DNA of 21,383 bases from JBMTVN01 sp046047235 (GCA_046047235.1 JBJOII010000080.1:1-21383), one strand, 5' to 3'; shown: positions 7,177 through 14,914, counted from the first letter of the stretch. Notes: generated by a model not told the origin, from the sequence alone. Program-made: numbers and translations.

Positions 7177-8636
7177 TTGTGATGTTGAACGAGAGCAGGT
7201 GCAGGTTGGGGTGGGTGGGGTGGTGTGCTTTGGCGTTGTGGCTCATGGCGGGTGCCGGGCTGTTGACGGCGGGGTCGGATTTCAGGTTGGGGAGTGAGGT
7301 GTTGGCGGCGCGGGGGTTTAAGGAGTTGCAGGGAAAGCGGGTGGGGTTGTTGACGAATCCGAGTGGGGTAAACCGGCGTGGGGAGTGGATTGTGGAGGTG
7401 TTGAGGTCGGCACCGGAGGTGAATCTGGTGGCGTTATTTGGTCCGGAGCACGGGTTGTATGGGGTGGTGAAGGCGGGGGAGAAGGTGGAGGGGGGGAAGG
7501 ACAAGGCGACGGGGCTGCCGGTGCATTCGTTGTATGGGGCGGCGCGGAAGCCGACGCCGGAGATGCTGAAGGGGTTGGATGTGTTGGTGTATGACCTACA
7601 GGACACGGGGACGCGGTCGTACACGTATATCAGCACGATGGGGTTGGCGATGGAGGCGTGTGCGGAGGCGGACTTGGAGTTTGTGGTTTTGGATCGTCCG
7701 AATCCGTTGGGGGGTGTGCGGGTGGAGGGGCCGATGGTGGAGGAGGATTTCCGTTCCTTTATTGGGCGTTGGGATGTGCCTTATGTGTATGGGATGACGT
7801 GTGGGGAGTTGGCCCGGATGATTAATGACGAGGGTTGGATTGGGCGAAAGTGCAGGTTGACGGTGGTGCCGATGCAGGGGTGGGCACGGGACATGACCTG
7901 GAGGGATACGGGGCTGGAGTGGGTGGCGACGTCGCCGAACATTCCGAATGTGGATGCGGTTTTCGGGTATCCGAGTTTGGGTTTATTGGGTGAGGTGGCT
8001 GGGGGTTCGGGTTTGACGATTGGTGGTGTGGTGAAGCGCCCTTTTCAGACAGTTGGGGCGGAGTGGTTGGATGCGAAGAAGCTGGTGAAGGAGTTGCAGC
8101 GGGCGAAGCTGCCGGGTTTGAAGTTTATAGCGAGGCAGTATACGGGTTCGCAGAGTGTTCTGGGGTGTATGGACATTGTGGTGACGGATCCGGTGAGTGC
8201 GCCTTTGGTGGCGGTGAATTTTCATGTGCTGGAGGGAGTGAAGAAAGTGAGTGGTCGCGATTTGTTGAGGGAGGCGGAGCGTTCGGGGAAGAGTCTGGCC
8301 TTGTTTGACAAGGCGGCGGGGTCGGATCGGTGGAGAGCGAAGTGGCGTGCGGGGGCGAGGGCGTCGACGCTGGTGCGGTCGTGGTCGGCGGGGGAGGAGG
8401 AGTTTCGGAAGGCGCGTTGGTCGTATCTGATTTACCGGGGGAAGAAGGAGGTATCCAAGGTGGGGTCGACGGGCAAGCAGTTGGCTTCCCGGGAGGTGGT
8501 GATTCAGCGGGGAGACACCTTATTCAGGATCGCGGGGGAGCATGGGGTGACGGTGAAGGAGGTGGTGAATTTGAATCCGGGTTTGGATCCTACGCGGTTG
8601 CAGGTGGGGATGCGGGTGCGGGTGCCGTTGCGGTAG
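7173..8636 (+). CDS. NamZ-like exo-beta-N-acetylmuramidase (DUF1343, GH171) with C-terminal LysM domain
   Basis: A 487-residue protein. The N-terminus has a hydrophobic segment (GWCALALWLMAGAGLLTAG, ~16-34) consistent with a signal peptide. The DUF1343/NamZ core carries RVGLLTNPSGVN (56-67), FGPEHGLYG (89-97), DVLVYDLQDTGTRSYTY (136-152) and VLDRPNPLGG (172-181). Bacillus subtilis NamZ of this family releases MurNAc from the non-reducing ends of peptidoglycan fragments. Residues ~440-487 (VIQRGDTLFRIAGEHG ... NPGLDPTRLQVGMRVRVP) are a LysM module, which binds GlcNAc-containing glycans. The enzyme would act in the periplasm or outside, on its own or foreign cell walls. The start ATG at 7173 overlaps the upstream stop. 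An alternative ATG is at 7182. The coupled oxidoreductase might act on the released sugar or a derivative (inference). Stop TAG 8634-8636 is followed 11 bp later by hairpin A. Confidence 0.93.
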   Translation: MIVMLNESRCRLGWVGWCALALWLMAGAGLLTAGSDFRLGSEVLAARGFKELQGKRVGLLTNPSGVNRRGEWIVEVLRSAPEVNLVALFGPEHGLYGVVKAGEKVEGGKDKATGLPVHSLYGAARKPTPEMLKGLDVLVYDLQDTGTRSYTYISTMGLAMEACAEADLEFVVLDRPNPLGGVRVEGPMVEEDFRSFIGRWDVPYVYGMTCGELARMINDEGWIGRKCRLTVVPMQGWARDMTWRDTGLEWVATSPNIPNVDAVFGYPSLGLLGEVAGGSGLTIGGVVKRPFQTVGAEWLDAKKLVKELQRAKLPGLKFIARQYTGSQSVLGCMDIVVTDPVSAPLVAVNFHVLEGVKKVSGRDLLREAERSGKSLALFDKAAGSDRWRAKWRAGARASTLVRSWSAGEEEFRKARWSYLIYRGKKEVSKVGSTGKQLASREVVIQRGDTLFRIAGEHGVTVKEVVNLNPGLDPTRLQVGMRVRVPLR

Positions 8637-8647
8637 GGGTAAGCGCA

Positions 8648-8809
8648 GTGCCGCGTGGGCGGCACGGGAGCTGGGAGCTGGGAGATGGGGGACAGGCGCT
8701 GAGGGCGGAGCGGTAGATGGGATATGGGATATGGGATATGGGAGATGGGATATGGGAGCTGGGAGATGGGATATGGGAGCTGGGAGATGGGAGCTGGGAG
8801 ATGGGAGAT
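8648..8809 (+). repeat. Hairpin repeat A followed by GGGAGAT/GGGATAT/GGGAGCT arrays, copy 3
   Basis: Hairpin GTGCCGC (8648-8654) / GCGGCAC (8659-8665) is followed by GGGAGCT units to ~8692, a short AGGGCGG-AGCGGTA spacer, then exactly 13 heptamers at 8719-8809. Three unit types (GGGATAT, GGGAGAT, GGGAGCT) are intermixed in an irregular order, which suggests recombination or local conversion as well as slippage. It lies just downstream of the NamZ-like gene. Confidence 0.9.
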
Positions 8810-8854
8810 GGGGGACAGGCCGCTGCGCGCGAGGTGCGAAGCGGGTAAGGGGTG

Positions 8855-8955
8855 AGTGCAGAGTGCAGAGTCCAGAGCGCTGAGGGCTGAGGGCTGAGGG
8901 CTGAGGGCTTCTGCGTTCCGCGGTTGCGGAACGCAGGGAGAGAGGAGAGGGTGGG
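8855..8955 (+). repeat. AGSGCNR heptamer array with hairpin B and tail, copy 2
   Basis: Eight heptamers (8855-8910) grade from AGTGCAG through AGTCCAG and AGCGCTG to four AGGGCTG-type units. They are followed by a perfect 10-bp stem, CTGCGTTCCG (8911-8920) with CGGAACGCAG (8927-8936), loop CGGTTG, then GGGAGAGAGGAGAG. The stem differs at several paired positions from the other copies yet stays fully paired. Confidence 0.9.
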
Positions 8956-8987
8956 CTCGCGGGAAGCGCCAAGGGTCAGAGTGGGGA

Positions 8988-9055
8988 ATGATCAGTCGGA
9001 TCTGACTGATCAGGCTGATCCGTCTGATGGTGGACGGGTCTGCGGGGGGGCGGGG
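8988..9055 (+). repeat. GATC-rich module E, copy 3
   Basis: ATGATCAGTCGGATCTGACT, then GATCAGGCTGATCCGTCTGA, aligns with the copy at 1841; a shortened G-rich part (ACGGGTCTGCGGGGGGGCGG) follows. It abuts the stop codon of the CBM48 gene at 9057, as copy 1 lies beyond the stop of the lipoprotein gene. Confidence 0.75.
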
Positions 9056-9056
9056 A

Positions 9057-9335
9057 TTAGATTTCGAGGATACAGTCTTCGCTGCCGAAGGGGTTGGGTT
9101 CCTTGCGGGTGCACTGGGGGTCATCGGCCCAGGCGCCATCGACGATGAAGCGGTAATGGTAGGTGCCGGGTTCGAGGGAGGTGGTGGTTTTCCAGAGGCC
9201 GGATTTTTGTTTTTTGAGGGGGATTGCGCCGAGTTCCCAGTCGCTGAATGAGCCGGCGACGAAGACGGCGATGGCATTCGGCGCGTCGAGGGTGAATGCG
9301 ACGCGTTTCTTGGAGGGCTTGGTTTTGGTTTTCAT
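9057..9335 (-). CDS. Small stand-alone CBM48 / AMPK-beta-type glycogen-binding protein
   Basis: A 92-residue protein that is almost entirely one carbohydrate-binding module. Key parts are VFVAGSFSDWE, IPLKKQKSGLWKTT, LEPGTYHYRFIVDGAWADDP and NPFGSEDCILEI, the pattern of AMPK-beta and isoamylase N-terminal domains, with the aromatic residues W and Y expected to stack on alpha-glucans. The N-terminus is basic (MKTKTKPSKKR) and has no signal peptide, so it is probably cytoplasmic. No catalytic domain is attached. Start ATG at 9335; a TTG two codons upstream is also in frame. It lies 41 bp downstream of gcvH and is probably the last gene of that transcript. A role in glycogen sensing is an inference. 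Confidence 0.88.
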   Translation of the reverse strand: MKTKTKPSKKRVAFTLDAPNAIAVFVAGSFSDWELGAIPLKKQKSGLWKTTTSLEPGTYHYRFIVDGAWADDPQCTRKEPNPFGSEDCILEI

Positions 9336-9376
9336 ACGCAAAAGCCAGGTTGCGGCGGCGCGTTGGCCGCGGTTGG

Positions 9377-9760
9377 TCAGCCCTCGATCTGGGATTTGTA
9401 GGCTGCAGGGCTGAGCATCGCGTCGGCCTCGGAGGGTTGGGTGAGCCGCAACTTAAAGAACCAGCCTTCGTTGTAGGGGGCGGTGTTGACGAGTCCGGGG
9501 TTGGATGCGAGGGCGGGGTTGGTCTCGGCAACCGTGCCGCTGACGGGAGAGTAGACGTCGCTGGCGGTTTTGACGGATTCGACGACGGCGCAGGGTTCTC
9601 CGGCTTTGAGGGTTCGCCCGACTTCGGGGAGTTCAACGAAGACCACGTCGGTCAGTTCATGTTGGGCGTGGTCGGTGATACCGAGGATGGCGGTATCGTT
9701 GCTGATGCGGATCCACTCGTGGCTTTTGGCGTATTTGAGGTCGTCGGGAATGAGAGACAT
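9377..9760 (-). CDS. gcvH: Glycine cleavage system H protein (lipoyl carrier)
   Basis: A 127-residue protein, the usual size for GcvH. It carries the aminomethyl group between GcvP, GcvT and the lipoamide dehydrogenase. The lipoylation site is Lys64 in ESVKTASDVYSPVSG, with the classic N-terminal YAKSHEWIRI and ITDHAQHELTDVVFVELPEVG. Cytoplasmic. It lies 37 bp downstream of gcvT on the same strand. No gcvP is in the window. No clear Shine-Dalgarno sequence is visible. Confidence 0.97.
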   Translation of the reverse strand: MSLIPDDLKYAKSHEWIRISNDTAILGITDHAQHELTDVVFVELPEVGRTLKAGEPCAVVESVKTASDVYSPVSGTVAETNPALASNPGLVNTAPYNEGWFFKLRLTQPSEADAMLSPAAYKSQIEG

Positions 9761-9797
9761 AGCGCTTAGGGAGATGTACTGGTCAGGGTGGGTTTCG

Positions 9798-10937
9798 TCA
9801 AACGGGTTTGTGGTAGAGCGGTTTTTTGGAGGTGAGGGCGGGGAAGCGTCGGTTACGGATTTCGATTTCGATGGGGGTATTGGGCTGGCTGAGTTCTATG
9901 GGGAGGTAGGCGAGGCCGATACCGGTATTGAGGGAGGGGCTGAGAGTGCCGGAGGTGACGGTGCCGATGGGGCCGGAGGTGGAGTTTGGGGTGTGGACGG
10001 GGTAGCCGTGGCGTGGAGGGGGCGAGCGGTCGACCATTTTGAAGGCGACGCAGCGGCGGGTGATTCCCTGGTTTTTTTGTTGGGCGAGGTGGTTTTTGCC
10101 GATGAAGTCGGGTTTTTGGAGGGCGACGAAGGCGCCGAGGCCGGCTTCGATGGCGGAGGTATTGTCGTCGAGTTCGTGGCCGTAGAGGGGGTAGCCCATT
10201 TCGGTGCGGAGGGTATCGCGTGCTCCGAGGCCACAGGGGATGAGGCCGTGGGGTTTACCGTCCTCGAGGAGGATGGACCAGAGGCCATTGAGGAGGGGGT
10301 TGGGGGCGACGATTTCAAAGCCGTCTTCGCCGGTGTAGCCGGTGCGGGCGATCCAGACGGGTTGTTGGGCGAAGATGAAGCTGGCGATTTGGTTTTTGCG
10401 GAGGGCGGAGGGGGCTGGGGCGGGGGTGCCTTGTTGGGAGGGGGAGGGGAAGGTGCGATCGATGAATTTAGCGACATTGGGGCCTTGGATGGCGATGGCG
10501 CCGGTGGTGTCTGAGAGGTTTTGGAGGGTGCAGGGTTGGCCTTGGTGGTTGGCGTGGCATTGCTGGAGCCAGAGGAGGTCGGCATCGATGCGGGAGGCAT
10601 TGATGATGAGGAGGTAGGAATCGGGGGTGAGCTGGTAGGCGTAGAGGTCGTCGATGGTGCCGCCGGTGGGGTTGGGGAGGAGGGTATATTGGCCGAGGCC
10701 GGGTTGGAGGCGTTGGATATCGTTGGTGAGGATATGGTTCAGGAAGCTGGCGCTTCCGGGGCCGGAGATGAGGACTTCACCCATGTGGGCGATATCGAAG
10801 ATGCCGGCGGATTGGCGGACGGCGAGGTGTTCTTCCACGATCCCGGAGTATTGGACGGGCATTTCCCATCCGCCGAATTCGACGAGGCGGCCTCCTAGTT
10901 GTTGGTGGGAGGCGAAGAGGGGGGTGCGTTTGAGCAT
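9798..10937 (-). CDS. gcvT: Glycine cleavage system T protein (aminomethyltransferase)
   Basis: A 379-residue tetrahydrofolate-dependent aminomethyltransferase that transfers the one-carbon unit from the H protein to THF and releases ammonia. Family motifs: RTPLFASHQQLGGRLVEFGGWEMPVQY region at the N-terminus (key part FGGWEMPVQY, 21-30), FDIAHMGEV (47-55), GGTIDDLYAY (92-101, with the conserved Asp pair 96-97), then GYTGEDGFEI and LRTEMGYPLYGHEL in the second half. Length matches the family. The ATG at 10937 is 3 bp after the parA stop, so the two genes are probably co-translated. gcvH follows. Confidence 0.97.
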   Translation of the reverse strand: MLKRTPLFASHQQLGGRLVEFGGWEMPVQYSGIVEEHLAVRQSAGIFDIAHMGEVLISGPGSASFLNHILTNDIQRLQPGLGQYTLLPNPTGGTIDDLYAYQLTPDSYLLIINASRIDADLLWLQQCHANHQGQPCTLQNLSDTTGAIAIQGPNVAKFIDRTFPSPSQQGTPAPAPSALRKNQIASFIFAQQPVWIARTGYTGEDGFEIVAPNPLLNGLWSILLEDGKPHGLIPCGLGARDTLRTEMGYPLYGHELDDNTSAIEAGLGAFVALQKPDFIGKNHLAQQKNQGITRRCVAFKMVDRSPPPRHGYPVHTPNSTSGPIGTVTSGTLSPSLNTGIGLAYLPIELSQPNTPIEIEIRNRRFPALTSKKPLYHKPV

Positions 10938-10940
10938 GGG

Positions 10941-11765
10941 TTATTGGGGGGTGGGGGAGGTTGGGGGGGGATTGGGTATGGGGGTGGAGAGTTGGGCGAG
11001 GCGTTTGATGACTTCCTGGGCGAGGAGTTCGTAGGCGGCGGCGGCGGTGCCGTAGCGGTCGTAGCGGATGATGGGTTGGCCGTGGCTGGGTGCTTCGGCG
11101 AGGCGGGTGGTTCTGGGGATGACTGTTTCGAAGACGAGTTGACCGAAGTGTTGTTGGACTTCGTCGAGGACCGTATGGGATAAGCGGGTGCGGGCGTCGA
11201 ACATGGTCATGAGGACGCCGAGGAGGCGGAGGTTAGGGTTAGCGCCGGAGGAGGTGAGTTGGTCGAGGATGCGGTGGATCATGGCGACGCCCTCGAGGGA
11301 GAAGTATTCGCATTGGAGTGGGACGAGGAGGTAATCGGCGGCGACGAAGGCGTTTAGAGTGAGGGTGCCGAGGGAGGGGGGGCAGTCGATAATGATGACG
11401 TTGTATTGATCGGAGTCGCGGATGGGGGTGAGGGCGAGGCGGAGGCGTTGGAGGTGTTGGTCGAGGCGGGCGACTTCGACTTCGGCTCCGCAGAGGTCCA
11501 TTTCACTGGGGACGACGTGGAGGTTATCGAGGGCGGTTTTCTGGATGAAGGTGGCGAGGTCGGCTTCACCGAGCAGGGCGCTATAGGCGCTGGTACCGGG
11601 TTGTTTTTCGAGGCCGAGTCCGCTGGTGGCATTCGCTTGGGGGTCACAATCGACTAGCAGGACGCGTTGGTTGGTGGCGGCCAGGCAGGCGGCCAGATTG
11701 ATGGCGGTGGTTGTTTTACCGACGCCTCCTTTTTGGTTAGCGACACTGATGACTGCGGCTGCCAC
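10941..11765 (-). CDS. parA: ParA/Soj-type partition ATPase
   Basis: A 274-residue ATPase of the ParA/MinD superfamily. It has the deviant Walker A box KGGVGKTT (12-19), LVDCDPQANATSGLG (37-51) and the Walker B region VIIIDCPPSLGTLTLNAF, then LVPLQCEYFSLEGV and a C-terminal YDRYGTAAAAYELLAQEV, typical of chromosomal Soj proteins. I chose GTG at 11765, giving MAAAVISVANQKGG; the frame is open upstream but translates heptamer repeats, and no ATG lies nearby. Soj normally works with ParB on parS DNA; no parB follows here. Instead gcvT starts 3 bp after the stop. It may be a ParB-independent paralogue or simply separated from parB (inference). Confidence 0.93.
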   Translation of the reverse strand: MAAAVISVANQKGGVGKTTTAINLAACLAATNQRVLLVDCDPQANATSGLGLEKQPGTSAYSALLGEADLATFIQKTALDNLHVVPSEMDLCGAEVEVARLDQHLQRLRLALTPIRDSDQYNVIIIDCPPSLGTLTLNAFVAADYLLVPLQCEYFSLEGVAMIHRILDQLTSSGANPNLRLLGVLMTMFDARTRLSHTVLDEVQQHFGQLVFETVIPRTTRLAEAPSHGQPIIRYDRYGTAAAAYELLAQEVIKRLAQLSTPIPNPPPTSPTPQ

Positions 11766-11808
11766 GGGGAGTGGTTTAGCTTGGGGAGGGGGTGTGACAC
11801 AAGCTGGA

Positions 11809-11970
11809 AGCGCTAAACGCAGAGCGGGAAGCGCAGAGAGGGAAGCGCAAAGCGGTAAGGGGTAAGCGCAGAGCGCAAAGAGCTGAGAGCGGAGAGCGGA
11901 GGGCTCTTGCGGCCCGGCCCCGGGCCGCAGGGAGAGAGGAGAGGGGAGAGGGGAGAGAGTGGAGGTGAGG
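11809..11970 (+). repeat. AGSGCNR heptamer array with hairpin B and tail, copy 3
   Basis: Exactly 14 heptamers occupy 11809-11906 without a break in phase (AGCGCTA, AAACGCAG-type, AGCGGGA, AGCGCAG, AGCGGTA, AGGGGTA and others). One T later comes the stem TGCGGCCCG (11908-11916) / CGGGCCGCA (11921-11929) with a GCCC loop, then GGGAGAGAGGAGAG and more GGGAGAG units to ~11970. It starts 43 bp upstream of the parA start codon. Confidence 0.9.
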
Positions 11971-12016
11971 GCAGGGGTATTGGGGTAGTTCGGCTGCACA
12001 CTGCCGCGTTGAGTTT

Positions 12017-12046
12017 TCGATACCGATAGCGATAGCGATTTCGATT
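12017..12046 (+). repeat. Five tandem hexamers of the NCGATA type
   Basis: Units TCGATA, CCGATA, GCGATA, GCGATT, TCGATT run in a row. It is the only 6-bp array seen in the window. The stretch from here to 12209 holds one short GGGAGATGGGAGCT fragment (12160-12173) and otherwise nothing I recognise; no promoter for parA can be picked out. Confidence 0.8.
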
Positions 12047-12209
12047 GGGGTGCAGTTGGATGTGGCAGGTTGAGGGAAGCTGCCAGGGAGCGTGGATGCA
12101 GCTTTACGTGAATGGGGGGCACTTGGGGCCTGCGTGGACGCGGTCTGCTGGGATGAGGTGGGAGATGGGAGCTAGGTGGTTTCTGGCCTTGGGCTGCGGG
12201 GGGTTGGTG

Positions 12210-12914
12210 TTAGGTGTTACTGGTGAGGCCGAGGATCGTTTCCTTACATTTCCAGAGGAGGGACATGGTGATGGAGAGAGGGAGGAGGGTGAGGAAGAGG
12301 AAGACGAGGATGCGGAAGGGTTCGAGGGTTTGGAGGAGGAGGCGGAGGTGGAGGGGGGAATTGGACCAATAGATGGCGGAGGTCCAGGCGATGGCGATAC
12401 AGGGGAGGAGGAGGAGGCAGATGGCGATGAGGCGGGAGAAGGCGAGGACTTCGACTTGGAGGAGGGGGTCGGGGAGGAGGAGGGCGAGTTGGCGGATGGA
12501 GCCGGTGAGGCTGAGGAGGAAGGCGACGTAGAAGAGGGCGAGGAGGCCGACGGAGGCGGCGAAGAAGGGGGAATCAGGGACGCGTTGGTACCAGTGGAGG
12601 AAGGGGGAGAGGCCGAGGTTAGTGAGGGCGAGCAGGCGGGTGCGTTCGAGGGCTTGGGTCCAGGGGAGGTGGTGCCGGTGGAATTTCCCGAGGAGGAGGA
12701 GTCCGTAGAGGAGGAGGAGGAAGCTGGCGGAGGGGGCGAGGGCGGAGGCGGGGCCGAGGTTTCCTATGCGGGTGGAGGTGAGGGTTTGGATGGCGAGGAC
12801 GAGGGAGATGGGGAGGCCCCAGAAGAGGCAGGAGAGGCCGCGGGTGAGTTGGCTGACGTGTTGGCGCAGCTCGTTGGGGCAGAGCGGAGCTTGGGTTTGT
12901 GTGGCGGCGTCCAT
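12210..12914 (-). CDS. Unrecognised integral membrane protein with about five helices
   Basis: A 234-residue protein I do not recognise. Hydrophobic segments lie near residues 27-46 (LSCLFWGLPISLVLAIQTLT), 58-76 (ALAPSASFLLLLYGLLLLG), 116-137, 155-183 and 202-221, so it is probably an inner-membrane protein with five helices and a short polar N-terminus. There is a HRHH cluster after helix 2 but no clear catalytic or transport motif. The ATG is at 12914, 17 bp after the speA stop, on the same strand, which points to co-transcription with arginine decarboxylase. A link to polyamine handling is only a guess from position. Confidence 0.75.
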   Translation of the reverse strand: MDAATQTQAPLCPNELRQHVSQLTRGLSCLFWGLPISLVLAIQTLTSTRIGNLGPASALAPSASFLLLLYGLLLLGKFHRHHLPWTQALERTRLLALTNLGLSPFLHWYQRVPDSPFFAASVGLLALFYVAFLLSLTGSIRQLALLLPDPLLQVEVLAFSRLIAICLLLLPCIAIAWTSAIYWSNSPLHLRLLLQTLEPFRILVFLFLTLLPLSITMSLLWKCKETILGLTSNT

Positions 12915-12931
12915 GTTCCCGTGCGGTGGGG

Positions 12932-14893
12932 TCAGGCGCGGTTGGTTCCGTGATCGAAGGCGAGGTAGGTATATTCGCGAAGGGCGCGTTCGTAGTCGTC
13001 GAGGAGGCGCATGCCTTCGGAGGGTTTGAGTCTATCGGTTTTGATGGCGGTATCGATCTGGGACTTCATGAGTCGTTTCAGTTCGATTTCGTCATATTGG
13101 ACTGAGGCGAGGGCTTGGACGATGGTGGTGCCTTCGATGATTTCCTCGACGTAGTAACCGGAGGGTTCATCGGGGTCGAGGAAGACGTGGAGTTCGTTGA
13201 CGCGGCCGAAGAGGTTGTGGAGGTCGCCCATGATATCCTGGTAGGCGCCCATGAGGAAGAAGCCGAGGACGTAGGGTTCGAGCTGGCCGTGGTTGTTGGT
13301 GCGGAGGGTATGGAGGGAGAGGGTATCCTTGACGTCGCGGAGGTCGATGAACTTATCGATTTGGCCGTCTGAGTCGCAGGTGATATCGACGAGGATGGCT
13401 TCGCGGTCGGGTCTTTCTGAGAGGCGGCTGATGGGCATGATGGGGAAGAGTTGTCCCAGGGCCCAGTGGTCGAGGAGGGATTGGAAGACGGAGAAGTTAC
13501 AGAGGTATTGGTCGCAGAGGCTGTCCTGGAGGTTGCGGATTTCTTCGGGGATATAGGCTTGGCCGCGGAAGGAATCGACGACGGCGCGGCTGATTTCCCA
13601 GTAGAGGTTTTCGATTTTGGCCTTATCGCGGAGGTCGAGGAGGCCGAGGGTGAACATATTGTGGGCGTCGTCTTTTCGTTCGAGGGCGTCGTGGTAGGCT
13701 TCGAGTTTATTGAGTTTGGGGAGGTTGCCGCGCATATCGCGGAGTTCGCGGACGATGGAGTGTTCTTTTTCTTCGGGGAGGGTTTCGATATCGGGTCGGA
13801 GTTTGGCGATGGAGCCGAAGACTTCGACGAGGAGGACGCTATGGTGGGCGACGATGGCGCGGCCGCTTTCGCTGACGATGGTGGGGTGGGGGACGCCTTC
13901 GGCGTTACAGACTTCGGCGGTGTAGTAGACGACGTCGTTGGCGTATTCCTGGAGGGAGTAATTGGTGGAGCTATCGAAGGCGGAGCGGCTGCCGTCGTAA
14001 TCGACGGCGAGGCCGCCGCCGACGTCGAAGAACTCGATGGCGAAGCCCATTTTATGGAGTTTGGCGTAGAACCTGGAGGCTTCGAGGACGGCTTTTTTGA
14101 CCGTGAGGATTTCGGGGACTTGGGAGCCGATATGGAAGTGGAGGAGTTTGAGGCAGTGGGCGAGGTTTTCCTTTTTTAGGGTATCGGTAGCGGCGACGAG
14201 TTCGGAGGTGCTGAGGCCGAATTTGGCATTTTCGCCGGCGCTATCGGCCCATTTACCGGCGCCTTTACAGAGGAGGCGGCAGCGGATGCCGATTTGGGGT
14301 TCGACGCCGAACTGTTTGGAGACCGTGAGGATTTGGCGGAGTTCCTCGAGTTTTTCGACGACGAGGATGATATTGCGGCCGAGTTTACGGCCGAGGAGGG
14401 CCATACGGATGAAGGCGGCATCTTTGTAGCCGTTACAGATGATGAGGGAGCCTTCCTGGTTTTGGAGGGCGAGGCCGGCGAGGAGTTCGGGTTTGGATCC
14501 GACTTCGAGGCCGAACTGGTAGGGTTGGCCGGCGTCGAGGATTTCCTCCACGACTTCGCGGAGTTGGTTGACTTTGATGGGGAAGACGCCGCGGTAGGAG
14601 CCGCGGAAGTCGAATTCGGCGATGGCTTGGCGGAAGGCCTGGTTAATGGATTCGACGCGGTGGCGGAGGATATCCTGGAAGCGGACGAGGAGGGGGAAGC
14701 GGAGGTTACGGCCGCGGGCTTCTTCGACGATATCGTTGAGGTTTACGGCGGCGCCGTTGGCTTGGAGTGGACGGGCTACGACTTGGCCTTCTTCGTTGAC
14801 GTCGAAGTATTGGGCGCCCCAGCGGTCGATATTGTAATGGTGGCGTGCGGACTCGATGGTCCAGGCTGGTGTTTCCGGGAGATCAGTGCTCAT
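12932..14893 (-). CDS. speA: Biosynthetic arginine decarboxylase
   Basis: A 653-residue PLP enzyme converting arginine to agmatine and CO2, the first step of the agmatine route to putrescine; the length is close to E. coli SpeA (658). Visible motifs: FPIKVNQ with the PLP Lys107, HFHIGSQ (252-258), FDVGGGLAVDYDGS (289-302), SESGRAIVAHH (341-351) and ITCDSDGQ with the catalytic Cys506. Cytoplasmic. The ATG at 14893 is preceded by a sigma70-like promoter placed over the end of the upstream cytochrome gene, so speA is probably expressed on its own as well as any read-through. An unknown membrane protein gene follows 17 bp later. Confidence 0.97.
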   Translation of the reverse strand: MSTDLPETPAWTIESARHHYNIDRWGAQYFDVNEEGQVVARPLQANGAAVNLNDIVEEARGRNLRFPLLVRFQDILRHRVESINQAFRQAIAEFDFRGSYRGVFPIKVNQLREVVEEILDAGQPYQFGLEVGSKPELLAGLALQNQEGSLIICNGYKDAAFIRMALLGRKLGRNIILVVEKLEELRQILTVSKQFGVEPQIGIRCRLLCKGAGKWADSAGENAKFGLSTSELVAATDTLKKENLAHCLKLLHFHIGSQVPEILTVKKAVLEASRFYAKLHKMGFAIEFFDVGGGLAVDYDGSRSAFDSSTNYSLQEYANDVVYYTAEVCNAEGVPHPTIVSESGRAIVAHHSVLLVEVFGSIAKLRPDIETLPEEKEHSIVRELRDMRGNLPKLNKLEAYHDALERKDDAHNMFTLGLLDLRDKAKIENLYWEISRAVVDSFRGQAYIPEEIRNLQDSLCDQYLCNFSVFQSLLDHWALGQLFPIMPISRLSERPDREAILVDITCDSDGQIDKFIDLRDVKDTLSLHTLRTNNHGQLEPYVLGFFLMGAYQDIMGDLHNLFGRVNELHVFLDPDEPSGYYVEEIIEGTTIVQALASVQYDEIELKRLMKSQIDTAIKTDRLKPSEGMRLLDDYERALREYTYLAFDHGTNRA

Positions 14894-14914
14894 CGCGCGT
14901 ATCCGATGGGGCGC

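Noticed and set aside
11766..12209. Glycine riboswitch upstream of the gcv genes
   Set aside because: gcvT follows parA by 3 bp, and the region before parA is repeat DNA with no conserved glycine-aptamer core that I can recognise.
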